A DNA stretch of 39,901 nt from the NCBI GenBank assembly GCA_947627645.1, contig CANQWV010000008.1, forward strand, positions 1-39,901. Reading direction: 5' to 3'. Under the pieces are notes generated by a model that did not search any database, was not told the origin of the DNA, and saw nothing but the letters and a program-made list of their open reading frames with translations. Shown piece by piece: positions 17,601-24,033 of the stretch; position 1 is the stretch's first letter, and each line of letters begins with the position of its first letter. This DNA is from an uncultured Lachnospiraceae bacterium (GTDB lineage: Bacteria; Bacillota; Clostridia; Lachnospirales; Lachnospiraceae). The position numbers were made by a program, and so were the translations under genes.

Positions 17601-20404
17601 CTCTGGGCGGGATCACGGTGGAAGATCTGACGATCCGGGACGCCGAGCTGAATACGAACTACGATATGAGCGGCATTCTTGCGCGGAGCATGGAGCAGTG
17701 TACGATCCGCAACGTTAGGCTCGAGTCGTCCGAGATCACGGCCAACGGCAAGAGCAGGATCGGCGGCCTGACCGGATATGCTTCCGGCACCACCTTTGAG
17801 AATGTCAGCGCAGATGATGTGACGATCAACAACGGAAAAGAGGCTGGAGCGATCGCAGGCTGCGCAAGCGGCTCGACGATCAAGAGCGCAACTGTGAACA
17901 AGATCACCGTGACCGGAAACATGGATACGGTCGGCGGTCTGGTCGGCCAGGCGCTCGACAGCCAGATTCAGAGCTCGCACGGAAACGAACTGACCATCTC
18001 CGGCAGGACGAACGTGGGTGGCCTGGCAGGCTTCCTTGGCAGCGCGCAGACGGTGTCGGCGGATGGAACGGCTCTTCGGGCGACGGTAGAGAACTGCTGG
18101 ACGAAGAATGTGACAATCTCCGCGAACACGAAGGCCGGAGGACTGGTCGGATACGCGGAGAAGAACAGCAAGGTTGCGACGAGCAGTACGGCGTATGTGA
18201 ATGTGACGGCGGCGCTGGATTCTGTGGGCGGCCTGATCGGAGAGCTGTATGATTCCGAGGTGACAGACAGCTATGCGGTGCGCGTGAAGGCGACAGGCAG
18301 ATCCTACATCGGCGGGTTTGCCGGATACACGCAGAATGCGGTATTTGCGAACTGCTACGCGCAGGGCGAGGCCGTCTGCAACAGCTCGAACGCCGGCGGA
18401 TTCGTCGGAACGGTCAGAAGGGCTAACAGCAGCAGCACGGTGAGCGTAAAGAACAACCTGGCGCTGGCTGTGGTAGCGGCCACTCAGGCGAAGTTCGACC
18501 CGTCCAGTGCGGTAGATCTGATCAACAGCTGCTACGAGAACAACTACGAGATCGAGGAGAACCCGGGCAAGGCCTCCTCCACGAGAAGGATCCTGGAAAC
18601 GGCGGTCAAGGCCGTACAGAGAAACGAGCTGCTTAGGGCGGACTTCTACACAGGAAGCCTGAAGTGGAGTTCATCCGTATGGGATTTCACTCATGTAAAT
18701 GACAAGGATCATGGCCTGCCGACGCTCAAGGGCGGGGGCAACGCGCTGGAGGATTCAGAGAACAGCGAATTCGTGATCCCGGAAGAAGAAGTCATCGACA
18801 TGGCGACGATCGGCGAGACGATCGACTACGAAGAGGAGTCTGAGACGGAGACGGCTGCTGCGGAGGAGATGACCGAGGCAGAGACTGCCGCGGAGGAGAC
18901 GACCGAAGCAGAGAGCATCGTGGAAGAGACGACGGAAGCGGAGACCGCGGAAGAGACGACGGAAACCGGGCTGCAGGCCGAGGTACACGTCGGCACGGCT
19001 GAGGAATTCGTGGAAGCGGTGACTTCCGGGATGTACGCGGAGGTTATCGTGGATCAGGATCTGGACTTCTCCGCATATACCGAGGGCGACGCGGTATGCG
19101 CCGCTGCCCTGACGGATAAGATTAGCGGCGGCGGATGCACCTTCACCGGCCTGAAGCTGCCGTTGTTCGGGGCGCTGGACGGCGTCACGGTGGAAGCGCT
19201 GACGATAGACGGCGCGGTGCTGTACGCGGATCACGACGTGGACGGCGTTCTGGCGATGAGCATGGAAGAATGTACGATCCGGGATGTCCATCTCGTGTCG
19301 GCGGCGATCGCGGCAAACGGCGGAAGCAGGATCGGCGGTCTGGCCGGATGCGCTTCCGGGACGCGCTTCGAGGAAGTCAGCGTGGACGGCCTGACCATCG
19401 ACGACGGCGGAGAGGCAGGCGCGCTCGCGGGATGCATGATCGAGTCCACCGTTGCACGAAGCAGCGTGAAAGAGCTCGCTGTGACGGGAGAACGCGACGG
19501 CGTGGGCGCTGTGGCCGGCGCTGCGTACGATTCTGAAGTAGAGGACAGCTACGCGGTGCTCGTGGATGTGCAGGGCGGATCCTACGTTGGAGGATTTGCC
19601 GGATACGCGCAGGATTCATCCTTTGCAAACTGCTATGTGCAGGGCAAGGTAAGCTGCACGGGATCGGATGCGGGCGGATTCACCGGATGCTTTGACAGCG
19701 AAGATGCAGACGAAGCGCAGGTGGAGAATTGTCTGGCCCTGACGGTGGTCGACGAAACGCAGGCGAAGTTTGATCCTTCGGTTCCGGACGAATCGTCTGG
19801 CCGGAGGTACAGAAACAATTATGAGATCACGGAAAATCCGGGTATCTCCTCCGCGGAGAGAGGCGTCGAAGAGGCGTCGGTGAAAGCCGTTTCGTGGAGC
19901 GAGCTGCTGACCGCCGGATTCTACACCGACAACCTGTCATGGGAGTCCGAGACCTGGGATCTCGCCCTGGTGGAGGACGGAGGCCTTCCGATGCTCCGAG
20001 GCAAGGGCAATGTGCTGACTGCCGAGGAGAACAAAGGCTTTGTGCTGCCGCCTGACGACGCGCAGGAGCCGGAGACCGCAAAGGACACGGAAGCAGAGCT
20101 TTCTCCGGACGCGGAAGTATTCGAGCTTGAGATCGACCTGTCAGGAGACATCCTGGATGGAACGCAGCCGGAGAGCGGGACGCCGGGCACGGAAGCGGAC
20201 ACGGCGGAAGCGATCGTGGATTCCGGTATGGAAGACGCGCCGGCGGCAGAGCCTGGTACAGAGATATCGGCAGATGCAAACGCAGCGGCAGAGGCGGAAG
20301 TCATGGAGCCCGGCACGGAGCCGGCACTGCCGGACGCCGGAGCGCCGGAACCGGAGGCCGAGATACTGGAGGCTGAGGTACTGGAGGAAAGCATCGCCCC
20401 GTGA
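5636..20404 (+). CDS. Giant secreted M26 (IgA1 protease/ZmpB-like) zinc metallopeptidase with BIG2, tandem Ig-like and GLUG repeats (~4,922 aa)
   Basis: Signal peptide MKSTLRRLSFMLLVLLLSVAVLPSSASA; BIG2 repeats; 12 tandem DPDG-type modules; GLUG motifs; HEAAH-(19 aa)-E zinc site with GLGRR, as in M26 enzymes. Confidence 0.85.
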   Translation: MKSTLRRLSFMLLVLLLSVAVLPSSASAAKVKLSKTKLTLTVGKSAKLKLKNNKKKVKWSSSRKKVATVSSKGKVKAKKPGTAKITAKVGGKKYVCKVTVRPKVKKVKLDKASISLQGKGSTYTLKATITPKKADKKLSWTSSAPEVATVSDTGVVTAVADGTAQITAMAKDGSKKKAVCTVTVAGAGGAAGAGGAGGSGSAGGQLEASVTEATLSNAYPQKGEQIQVYVKIDSSTAEEPSAVTVNGKTYSLTKQADGRYAFSYPAQGMAGKESIHIEGIQYNGQSVSVSYDVPSIDVLKTKPSVSGLTYDDSGDNHSVSFALEDPDGALLSAELMVTDADGSPVSLKAAKLDLSKKSYQFALEEITENGVYQVSVEASYDLDSASADAANQKTESLASKEIRVTMDYAFELGEVVVRKVDREKKTATLGFVSTNASGHSVARVTVNEKTYEAVKASDGTYTVEVALEALRKTTLKITEAELDNHKSFALENVEIEILKASPKGKLMAAVDGAKISVEYELTDTDGVAEATRVILKNVSGTLKSVECTEAAGTVVFDEETVDQILMEGDYTVELTADFDAADGEGLRTQTLASAAAAVPVVAEIKDSKLGASYVAKKGKAEILYTIETNTSRPVMSILVGGEECAAAFISEGCYRVEASVGSTAGEETLLADMIHFEGGISADVDHTDKVYVLKDVPSAEMNYDDSGAEPQLSVKIDDPDGAVTGGEIWMTDGTVKLDSTVTTVSATGEEEKGTRMIAVDLSKLENAHAYRLNLMLNYDLDDDGENNENHSVVAKTQDVELIKDYHFALRNLAVEGVNRTGKSVTLSFESANASSTAYVAEVVVNEKTCQAVRDDKLVEEGENGSFYKYSVTVPYTEEDRCEYVLTQAVLDNKKSFPVSDVKTVAFKKAPSAAGDVTLTLEGQKYTAAFAVEDPDGTLDALYAKLIDWSGKTAETVKLELKSGGAYTAEFETPCDHAGTYKAEITADYDRTDGRGLIRDAKLGTGSHEIMIEIDEAKATPDEAYVEKNGTVGIHYEITDNVSYMVKNVEILTSVDGEETTAVYEITDIQETAGSSSFKVSLTAPQKAGKVKYTLSKINYIDDEEDVNAEYTAEATDCAAEVEVLKSRPEITNYLADREGKAVSFDVADEDQAVSKVSVSAKPEEGEAVALEAVEKDGSYTISLAELGEVRHELTITLDYDRDGDPANDANEDQATLKESVDFSVDYEASISSITVKEVNSVSGTVTIEFTAKVTADGEETEAVAVKRVLVDGVSYEVTADGKTYTVVVPYGEKTAQTLTIGTLVLGNGESFACTQNNAVSVFLDAPEVSELKLTVEKGVVSASFNLKDSAGVLGRLSAALLDASGAEAATVDLTEDAKDGGLLTVSFSDYEAKDAGDYKVVVSGAYNRYDGLTHENETLASETLNIPVSVTVESKAPKYAKKAETVEFTYKVTDNTALQLTGLMINDEVYQATAAEDADDTYTVQLTVPGVPGKVSYQATKAIYGSAAEAELDDTLEVEVLKAEPSVLDYTMVPETGTLSFRVEDEDEAFVSGAVYVVGDDESEQKLYDIKEAGTYSCTLPETLNEEVTYHVEFRLSFDLGQTKQENSETFQKDKVVRSELLEFKAEDVTLDGIQVVEVNKDDNTVSICFTSNADAQHRITRVEIQDQEYQTAYDEETGLYTVSGIVYAEEDGVRQTYAITKFVMETGVEVETTDAGLDFTIFENPPAVEELQVSVKEADVSISFQIADDAKTASNLYVSLRREIFNEVYGNYDTDIMDSEEIDPAEAADGCELVLQVNDLENSYDFYVDIAADYEAADGETHEEERLISQTASVKISAEILNDSISSPEDDLGGDEVGEIVEKKQPIRVAFEVKDNTDYDVASMVINGQAYAAEKDRPTDKGTIYLVDITAPDTAGKKELNVTKLYYGNGSKDAEIDYSTEPLNVRRMPPVLTNYVDGGKAKEPYLEFTFEDPDQTLVEGTEAVLKITNEAKTVVLEQSLTPGETYHIDLKNKSTYPDGIYTLTAEATCINGKSGEQEKVDLLEDDILHLKKRLQIRRGYEYKAQIMPLEMAGIGQMPYCFYVQMDQPLANGVKLKGFKLAKLKQNADGSYEKDVEYSTATTPDAVTFDDYGTDYGGYVIDWTYEKGVTYVFFESFILEDDTELILDFYSNYAQVNEAPTMSGIKLSEDVINDTVKATGKLSDKDGAVNRLQFRLKAANGRILSDTFLNKDEIAKQVEENDGQINVEFPKGMPLTSRYNLDVIAEFDLEGRGTFRKMSLGDVRLNAAERVVIREHHVDEPYPEKSEAVTLEYKIAHNLSAGTEIVGMVINGEEVELSSSKDDLYSFKVAAPTYSGKYDYTATAVMLSNKQYKLEKKEDEEGEVIYNLQPTDTVDVLKTVPYVSGYTMKENFADKTATFDVTVEDPDHALTEGTEGVAKVGEDTQALTAGTTTVTFRDLPADEELQLDVIGNYDLDSDPGNGANAYKQSLLAEAEPVSFMLLEDYGLQISDLKVCDAEGEETAYLEKGAVAGLSFTASNKTSQDVEKIVVNNNSYDVTKQEDGSYTAKINGFTEAGETEVAIQSVTLSSGKELETGADDDTAAVEILKDVVSVEKFRHTSGENSMTLNIGIKDDDQSLTGSQLNVTVTDRKTQQEVVSQTIAAKAGNTITFPTEGDNRKYDVSIVADYKRDEDGRFAQDDAEIYHKTVSMDDRGIEMKEILDVRMYRIENGTRVEVDEINYDDFAANYKKGYIVKIEMANLPAFYSAIEAYDYRKDENKLILKISYEGIVSHGGSEGDSEYLEIEYELGKEGGFAYSGSFESLLGQMQAEPGGTFRLDKDYDASTFSPDTISYFGSTAFTGTLDGNGHTISNLSKPLFEKLENATVQNLYITDVTLAAADKASAILAHTSKRSNITSVHIDRATLISEGYATGGYGAFGGLVGEAIDNTVISQCSVTNLTMSQIYLTQVTGAIARDLRNSKVVNCYTEGTTISGWWGSAGIVGRADSTSSVENCISNHSVSAYFDFATNANIVGQCNGATLKNNISLAAGNSSHTRKISDGNVSASSSDNYQLSDVPGVNTTGTGVQTISSEALNEAFYKNKLHLDPEIWNLDGASKDKVPTLKCNRMNAPYVPGYDRLKEDTKYQADKEVAYNNLYKLTPFYDASYILADAEKIGTGDRLNTKKLNGVIPYNAQGEILYALDTENYNTITKIKFVYEDLTMEEHQVAFDTYFGNVACYDITDLGLKYTFNHYVINAQAPLVDELVSYLKSQGSYAKGFDPLTTAKDGNTYRHYYDEILSADDKNLREFVVKVLANCNYAVTGADSTVNTVIREDLIGNNRLKELLYAYNYFKRWYDFNIGEFNIADMTMFKGDIFNDRLNLNMLTTALLSNPSSTMRTSATQDFYSGYVGTYTGLAKLPDYLNYFVEASKKYKDGSDWFAQAFSGYLIELKMDEIPGLDIRYEDLKYRAWEHLQVRSNLILPLLTVPERSTYIISYPTTIAFGAIRTYIRDPFDEAQYQSFKNSADGWAATLKRYYNMYLGILSGNKTDVVALLNSKDDVAHDNTAIYETKDATGRVWADVANTNEPYFKWFAEPTGNYYYHEANYAVANGWKISYAQGSFFGNMLLYSHEAAHNQDGSIFFKGLGRRAGANAESYTTSFFTQSFPEGSPQINGTYVRSDTTDAPNNLTPERINTPEKINDYYKKMFDTSFFLDYLMGEAFLQLTPQQQAKVVSQYADGSKSGQGVTTADIEKMKLNTIDDLVKNGLCLYSNVQQSLYNVRWYEPHSNTSIVSDEIFHYLAYEMLGYAGYDDGYIRYAGNVFKNDVDAIQQIAKSVGDSYTNYNEYKIGRFAEAKARKDQVSYIDADAVIAEFKAALEEDAALLSGRLVPNARAAKQKYYLLLKRNTDDFRGEVFQGKEESSVEVPVNTAAEFVQAVTANKYATILVNDDLDFSGYTSGSSICGVTFLGAIKGNNHAFLNLRIPVFKTLGGITVEDLTIRDAELNTNYDMSGILARSMEQCTIRNVRLESSEITANGKSRIGGLTGYASGTTFENVSADDVTINNGKEAGAIAGCASGSTIKSATVNKITVTGNMDTVGGLVGQALDSQIQSSHGNELTISGRTNVGGLAGFLGSAQTVSADGTALRATVENCWTKNVTISANTKAGGLVGYAEKNSKVATSSTAYVNVTAALDSVGGLIGELYDSEVTDSYAVRVKATGRSYIGGFAGYTQNAVFANCYAQGEAVCNSSNAGGFVGTVRRANSSSTVSVKNNLALAVVAATQAKFDPSSAVDLINSCYENNYEIEENPGKASSTRRILETAVKAVQRNELLRADFYTGSLKWSSSVWDFTHVNDKDHGLPTLKGGGNALEDSENSEFVIPEEEVIDMATIGETIDYEEESETETAAAEEMTEAETAAEETTEAESIVEETTEAETAEETTETGLQAEVHVGTAEEFVEAVTSGMYAEVIVDQDLDFSAYTEGDAVCAAALTDKISGGGCTFTGLKLPLFGALDGVTVEALTIDGAVLYADHDVDGVLAMSMEECTIRDVHLVSAAIAANGGSRIGGLAGCASGTRFEEVSVDGLTIDDGGEAGALAGCMIESTVARSSVKELAVTGERDGVGAVAGAAYDSEVEDSYAVLVDVQGGSYVGGFAGYAQDSSFANCYVQGKVSCTGSDAGGFTGCFDSEDADEAQVENCLALTVVDETQAKFDPSVPDESSGRRYRNNYEITENPGISSAERGVEEASVKAVSWSELLTAGFYTDNLSWESETWDLALVEDGGLPMLRGKGNVLTAEENKGFVLPPDDAQEPETAKDTEAELSPDAEVFELEIDLSGDILDGTQPESGTPGTEADTAEAIVDSGMEDAPAAEPGTEISADANAAAEAEVMEPGTEPALPDAGAPEPEAEILEAEVLEESIAP
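5720..6185 (+). other. Two tandem BIG2-type (bacterial Ig-like group 2) domains, lysine-rich
   Basis: KVKLSKTKLTLTVGKSAKLKL..VKWSSSRKKVATVSSKGKVKAKKPGTAKITAKV and KVKLDKASISLQGKGSTYTLKATI..LSWTSSAPEVATVSDTGVVTAVADGTAQITAMA. Confidence 0.85.
6250..13790 (+). repeat. Tandem array of about 12 Ig-like protein modules, each ~210 aa (two-lobed: DPDG half and VVNxxxY half)
   Basis: VEVLKxxP-type boundary at about 6522, 7115, 7709, 8345, 9000, 9600, 10190, 10800, 11467, 12160, 12820, 13450, each followed by an EDPDG-like motif. Confidence 0.8.
14090..14780 (+). other. N-terminal GLUG/M26-N-like segment preceding the peptidase domain
   Basis: FTGTLDGNGHTISNLSKPLFEKLENATVQNLYITDV...GAFGGLVGEAIDNTVISQCSV...SAGIVGRADSTSSVENC. 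Confidence 0.75.
16526..16600 (+). other. Zinc-binding active site HEAAH...E of the M26-like peptidase
   Basis: cac gaa gcg gcg cac at 16526-16540 in frame; candidate third ligand Glu codon at 16598-16600 (SHEAAHNQDGSIFFKGLGRRAGANAES). Confidence 0.8.
17411..20060 (+). repeat. Duplicated C-terminal GLUG module (copy 1 ~17411-18789; copy 2 ~18983-20060)
   Basis: AAEFVQAVTANKYATILVNDDLDFSGYT vs AEEFVEAVTSGMYAEVIVDQDLDFSAYT; MSGILARSMEQCTIRNVRL vs VDGVLAMSMEECTIRDVHL; colinear through the rest of the module. Confidence 0.85.
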
Positions 20405-20436
20405 GGCCCATGAGGAAAATCTTATAAAGTGAAACA

Positions 20437-20472
20437 AAAACAGGCATCTGCGCAATGGCAGGTGCCTGTTTT
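20437..20472. terminator. Intrinsic terminator between the giant gene and the convergent ABC permease gene
   Basis: AAAACAGGCA-TCTGC...GCAGG-TGCCTGTTTT inverted repeat, works in both directions. Confidence 0.75.
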
Positions 20473-20531
20473 GACAGATGGCCGATCTGCTTTCCCGGCC
20501 TTTCTGCAATTTGCTTCGCCGGGCAGACAGC

Positions 20532-22223
20532 TTATTGCAGCTTTGCCAGCTCCTCTTCCGCGATCCGATACATACGCCGGTCGTTCAGCGCGGCCAGGAC
20601 GATCAGCAGCACCGGAATGGCCAGCAGGCAGGGCAGGGCCAGGAAGCGGTGTCCCTGGAGAAAGTAGTAAAAGAAAATCAGTCCGATGATAAGGAGGACT
20701 GCCAGAAGATAGCTTCCCAGGATCAGCGCCGCGTTCTTTTTGATGGCGGTCGCCTCGTTGTCCCAGTGGAGGTTCGCGTGACGGATACCGCTGATCATGT
20801 CGATGTCTACGACAAGATACAGGAGCGGGACGCCGACGGATAGACTGTAGGGGAGGACATACCAGGGGATCAGCCTGAGGAGGATTCCGGCAAGCGCGGC
20901 AATCGTCAGGTAGCCGATGGTCGAGATGCCGACGATGTTGCGCGCAACGTCGCGCTTCGCCCGGATCTGTTCCCGGAATGAGAGCGGGAGCTGCTTCATG
21001 ACAGAAAACGTGTCGCCCTCCCTCGTGATTGAGGAGTAGGCGAGATCGCTGAGCATATTCAGGAAGAGAACGACGACGCAGACGATGCCGAGCGTCGCGA
21101 CCAGAATGAGGGTGACATTGGAAGTCAGCGCGGTCTTTAACGCGGCCAGCTCTTCCCCGGAGCCTTCCGGCATCGGAGCGGCGTTCCGGCTTGAGACCAG
21201 AAGCAGAGGGATCAGGATGAGGGGCCAGCCGAACGCAATGATAAAGTCCTTCAGAAGATAGACCGGGTTTCGCAGAAGCAGCCGCAGCTCTTTTTTTCGA
21301 TAGCCTGCGCCTGCTTTGCGGGCCGTGTAGACGCTTTCCAGCGCGCGGGCGCTGAGACGCCTGGAGGATGCGGCTGCGTCCTGCATACTGACGGCGCCTT
21401 TCAGGTACAGAACCCTGGCGGCCGCGAGATAGGCGGCCAGCGCGGCGGCTGTGGCGAGAAGCGCCTGAAGAACCGGGAAAATTGTCCCTGTCTCCATGAA
21501 TTTACGGATACACGGGATGACGGGGATCAGCCAGACATAATTTTTGCTGAAGTTTACGGCTGCCCCTGCCGCCTTTACAAGGTCGATGTCCGCATACGAC
21601 AGGGCGTACCAGCACACATAGGCGATGACGCCGACCAGCGCGCCGAGGACGCCGATATGCTTTAGCACGTTGCGGCTGCGGAAAAGGCGGAATACGCTCA
21701 TGAACAGGATGGCAAGCACCGCCACTGCCAGCGTGGCGAACAGCGGGAGGAGGATGAGGTACAGGCAGACGCCCAGCCAGAAGGAAGGGCCTGCGGACGC
21801 TGCAAAGGCGTAGCCGGAGGCGAAGGATAAGAGCACTCCGGCCATGATCAGGAAGGATTCTGTCAGGACGTTCACCAGCCTTACCGTGGCAAGAGTGACC
21901 GGGGAAACCGGCATGGTGATGAGCAAGGCGGTGTCTGTCGACATATAGAGGGAATTGATCAGCTGGATCAGGCCCTTCACCGCGACGATCAGGCCGGTGA
22001 GCAGAGCCAGGACGGAGAGCACAACGGCGATCCCGCCGAACAGCTCGAACATTCCGGCAAACGTATAGCCGATATAGCCTCCCCCGACGATCGCGCACAG
22101 GATGAGGATGATCTTGACGATCAGCGAGGTCGGGATGGATTTGTCGGCGTACTCGGAAGTCTCCGAGGACACCGGGCGGTCGCATTTGCGAAGCGTTTTG
22201 CACAGTACAATATATTTATTCAT
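20532..22223 (-). CDS. ABC transporter permease (putative ABC-2 type exporter)
   Basis: Multiple hydrophobic segments; start MNKYIVLCKTLRK at 22223 overlaps the end of the upstream ATPase gene. Confidence 0.75.
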   Translation of the reverse strand: MNKYIVLCKTLRKCDRPVSSETSEYADKSIPTSLIVKIILILCAIVGGGYIGYTFAGMFELFGGIAVVLSVLALLTGLIVAVKGLIQLINSLYMSTDTALLITMPVSPVTLATVRLVNVLTESFLIMAGVLLSFASGYAFAASAGPSFWLGVCLYLILLPLFATLAVAVLAILFMSVFRLFRSRNVLKHIGVLGALVGVIAYVCWYALSYADIDLVKAAGAAVNFSKNYVWLIPVIPCIRKFMETGTIFPVLQALLATAAALAAYLAAARVLYLKGAVSMQDAAASSRRLSARALESVYTARKAGAGYRKKELRLLLRNPVYLLKDFIIAFGWPLILIPLLLVSSRNAAPMPEGSGEELAALKTALTSNVTLILVATLGIVCVVVLFLNMLSDLAYSSITREGDTFSVMKQLPLSFREQIRAKRDVARNIVGISTIGYLTIAALAGILLRLIPWYVLPYSLSVGVPLLYLVVDIDMISGIRHANLHWDNEATAIKKNAALILGSYLLAVLLIIGLIFFYYFLQGHRFLALPCLLAIPVLLIVLAALNDRRMYRIAEEELAKLQ

Positions 22224-22956
22224 GATGATCTTCCTTGTTAATCTCGATAAAAATGTCTTCCAGGGACAGGTTGGCGGGATACTTCGACCGAAGCCCTTCC
22301 AGCGTGCCCTGATACTGCAGGTTCCCTTTTTTGATGATGAGGATTTCATCGCAGAGCTTTTCCGCCACTTCCAGGACGTGCGTGGAGAACAGCACGGAAT
22401 TGCCCCCTGCGCAGTGCTCCTTCATCATCAGCTTCAGCTCGTGCGACGCCAGCGGATCCAGCCCCAGCATCGGTTCGTCCAGGATCCAGATCGACGGCCG
22501 ATGGATGAGCGCGCCGAGGATCATGATTTTCTGCCGCATTCCATGGGAATAGGAGAGGATCGTGTTCTCGATCGCGTCGAGGATGCCCAGGCGGGCGGCG
22601 TACTCCTCGACAAAAGCGCGGCGTCCCTCGGTAGGGATCCCATACATATCCGCCATGAAATTGACGTACTCAATACCCCTCAGACGCAGGAAATGATCCG
22701 GCGAGTCCGACACGAATCCGAACTGCTGCTTTGCCTTGAGCGGGTCTTTGCGGATATCCGTCCCGTTGAGCAGGACAGAACCCCCGTCCGGCTCCAGGAT
22801 CCCGGTGATCATCTTCAGCGTCGTGGTCTTTCCGGCTCCGTTCGGGCCGATGAAACCGGTGATCGCGCCGTCCTTCGCTGTCCAGGAGATGTGGTTGACA
22901 GCGGTTTTTTCACCGTATGTTTTCAACAGGTCATGTACTTCAATCATAATATGCAT
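22216..22956 (-). CDS. ABC transporter ATP-binding protein
   Basis: Walker A GFIGPNGAGKTTTLKMI, YSHGMRQKI signature, WILDEPMLGLDP Walker B. ATG 22947 (MIEVHDLLKTYGE) is an alternative start. Confidence 0.92.
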   Translation of the reverse strand: MHIMIEVHDLLKTYGEKTAVNHISWTAKDGAITGFIGPNGAGKTTTLKMITGILEPDGGSVLLNGTDIRKDPLKAKQQFGFVSDSPDHFLRLRGIEYVNFMADMYGIPTEGRRAFVEEYAARLGILDAIENTILSYSHGMRQKIMILGALIHRPSIWILDEPMLGLDPLASHELKLMMKEHCAGGNSVLFSTHVLEVAEKLCDEILIIKKGNLQYQGTLEGLRSKYPANLSLEDIFIEINKEDHHE

Positions 22957-23051
22957 TCGCCTCCGTTTCTTATTTTTCCATTTTCTGCCGACGAGGCCGT
23001 TCTGTCAACAGGTACAGCGTAAACAGAACAATATGGCACATAAAAAGTCCG

Positions 23052-23076
23052 TTACTGTCCACTCCGTGAACAGTAA
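23052..23076. promoter_or_regulatory. Inverted repeat, possible operator upstream of the ABC operon
   Basis: TTACTGT-N11-ACAGTAA in the divergent intergenic region. Confidence 0.3.
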
Positions 23077-23152
23077 TAAAAGCCCTGCTATCTGTTGCCC
23101 TGCGTTCAAAAAGTGCTTGCTTTTTTGGCGGGATAATGTTATGTTGAATCTG

Positions 23153-23252
23153 CTCATATGACTGACGGAGGTGGGAGTACCCACAGGGAGTATGAGCCAA
23201 AGGGGAGCCGACCGTCTGGGCATAGGTGTATGTCTGGCGTTTGGCTTTTTTA
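23153..23252 (+). ncRNA. ZTP (pfl) riboswitch with downstream intrinsic terminator
   Basis: P1 CTCATA/TATGAG (23153-23158/23191-23196) enclosing ACGGAGGTGGGA..ACCCACAGGGAG; then GCCGACCGTCTGGGCA; terminator AGCCAAA/TTTGGCT + T-run (23195-23252); sits upstream of purine genes. Confidence 0.85.
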
Positions 23253-23319
23253 TATGGGAAGCACGGAGCGATCCGTGGGCTTTTCTTACAATCATCACGA
23301 AAAAGGAGAGGAGACGCTT

Positions 23320-24033
23320 ATGGAAATGATTTCTCTGGAAAAGGAACTGAAGGAAAACAGCTACCCGGGAAGAGGCATTGTCATCGGCAGGTCCGCGGAC
23401 GGGACGAAGGCGGTCACGGCGTACTTTATCATGGGACGCAGCGTCAACAGCAGGAACCGCGTGTTCGTCGAGGACGGCGAGGGGATCCGCACGCAGGCGT
23501 ACGATCCATCGAAGCTGAGCGATCCGAGCCTGATCATCTACGCTCCGGTGCGCGTGCTCGGCAATAAGACGATCGTGACAAACGGAGACCAGACGGACAC
23601 GATCTACGAGGGTATGGATCGACAGCTGACGTTCGAGCAGTCTCTGCGCAGCCGCGAGTTCGAGCCGGACGCGCCGAACTACACGCCGAGGATTTCCGGC
23701 ATCCTGCATATCGAGGGCGGGAAGTACAGCTACGCGCTTTCAATCCTGAAGAGCAGCAACGGCGACCCGTCGGCCTGCAACCGCTTCACCTTCGCGTATG
23801 AGAACTGCGTCGCGGGCGAGGGGCATTTCATCCACACCTACAAGTGCGACGGCGATCCGCTTCCGAGCTTTGAGGGCGAGCCGAAGCTGGTGGCGATCCC
23901 GGACGATATGGAGGAGTTCGCGCAGATGCTCTGGACGAGCCTGAACGAGGACAATAAGGTGTCGCTGTTCGTGCGCTACATCGACATCGCGAGCGGGAAA
24001 TATGAGTCGAAAATTATAAATAAAAATCAGTGA
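23320..24033 (+). CDS. IMP cyclohydrolase, PurO-like (COG3363 type)
   Basis: NSYPGRGIVIGRSADGTKAVTAYFIMGRSVNSRNRVF; adjacent to AICAR formyltransferase. Start at ATG 23320 after aaaggagagg RBS; ORF-track start lies inside the riboswitch. Confidence 0.85.
   Translation: MEMISLEKELKENSYPGRGIVIGRSADGTKAVTAYFIMGRSVNSRNRVFVEDGEGIRTQAYDPSKLSDPSLIIYAPVRVLGNKTIVTNGDQTDTIYEGMDRQLTFEQSLRSREFEPDAPNYTPRISGILHIEGGKYSYALSILKSSNGDPSACNRFTFAYENCVAGEGHFIHTYKCDGDPLPSFEGEPKLVAIPDDMEEFAQMLWTSLNEDNKVSLFVRYIDIASGKYESKIINKNQ

Noticed and set aside
20040-20404. LPXTG-type or C-terminal membrane anchor in the giant protease
   Set aside because: C-terminus is acidic E/A/P-rich without LPXTG, hydrophobic helix or basic tail.
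23158-23319. ORF-track N-terminal extension of IMP cyclohydrolase
   Set aside because: This segment is the ZTP riboswitch and terminator, not coding; ATG 23320 has a good RBS.
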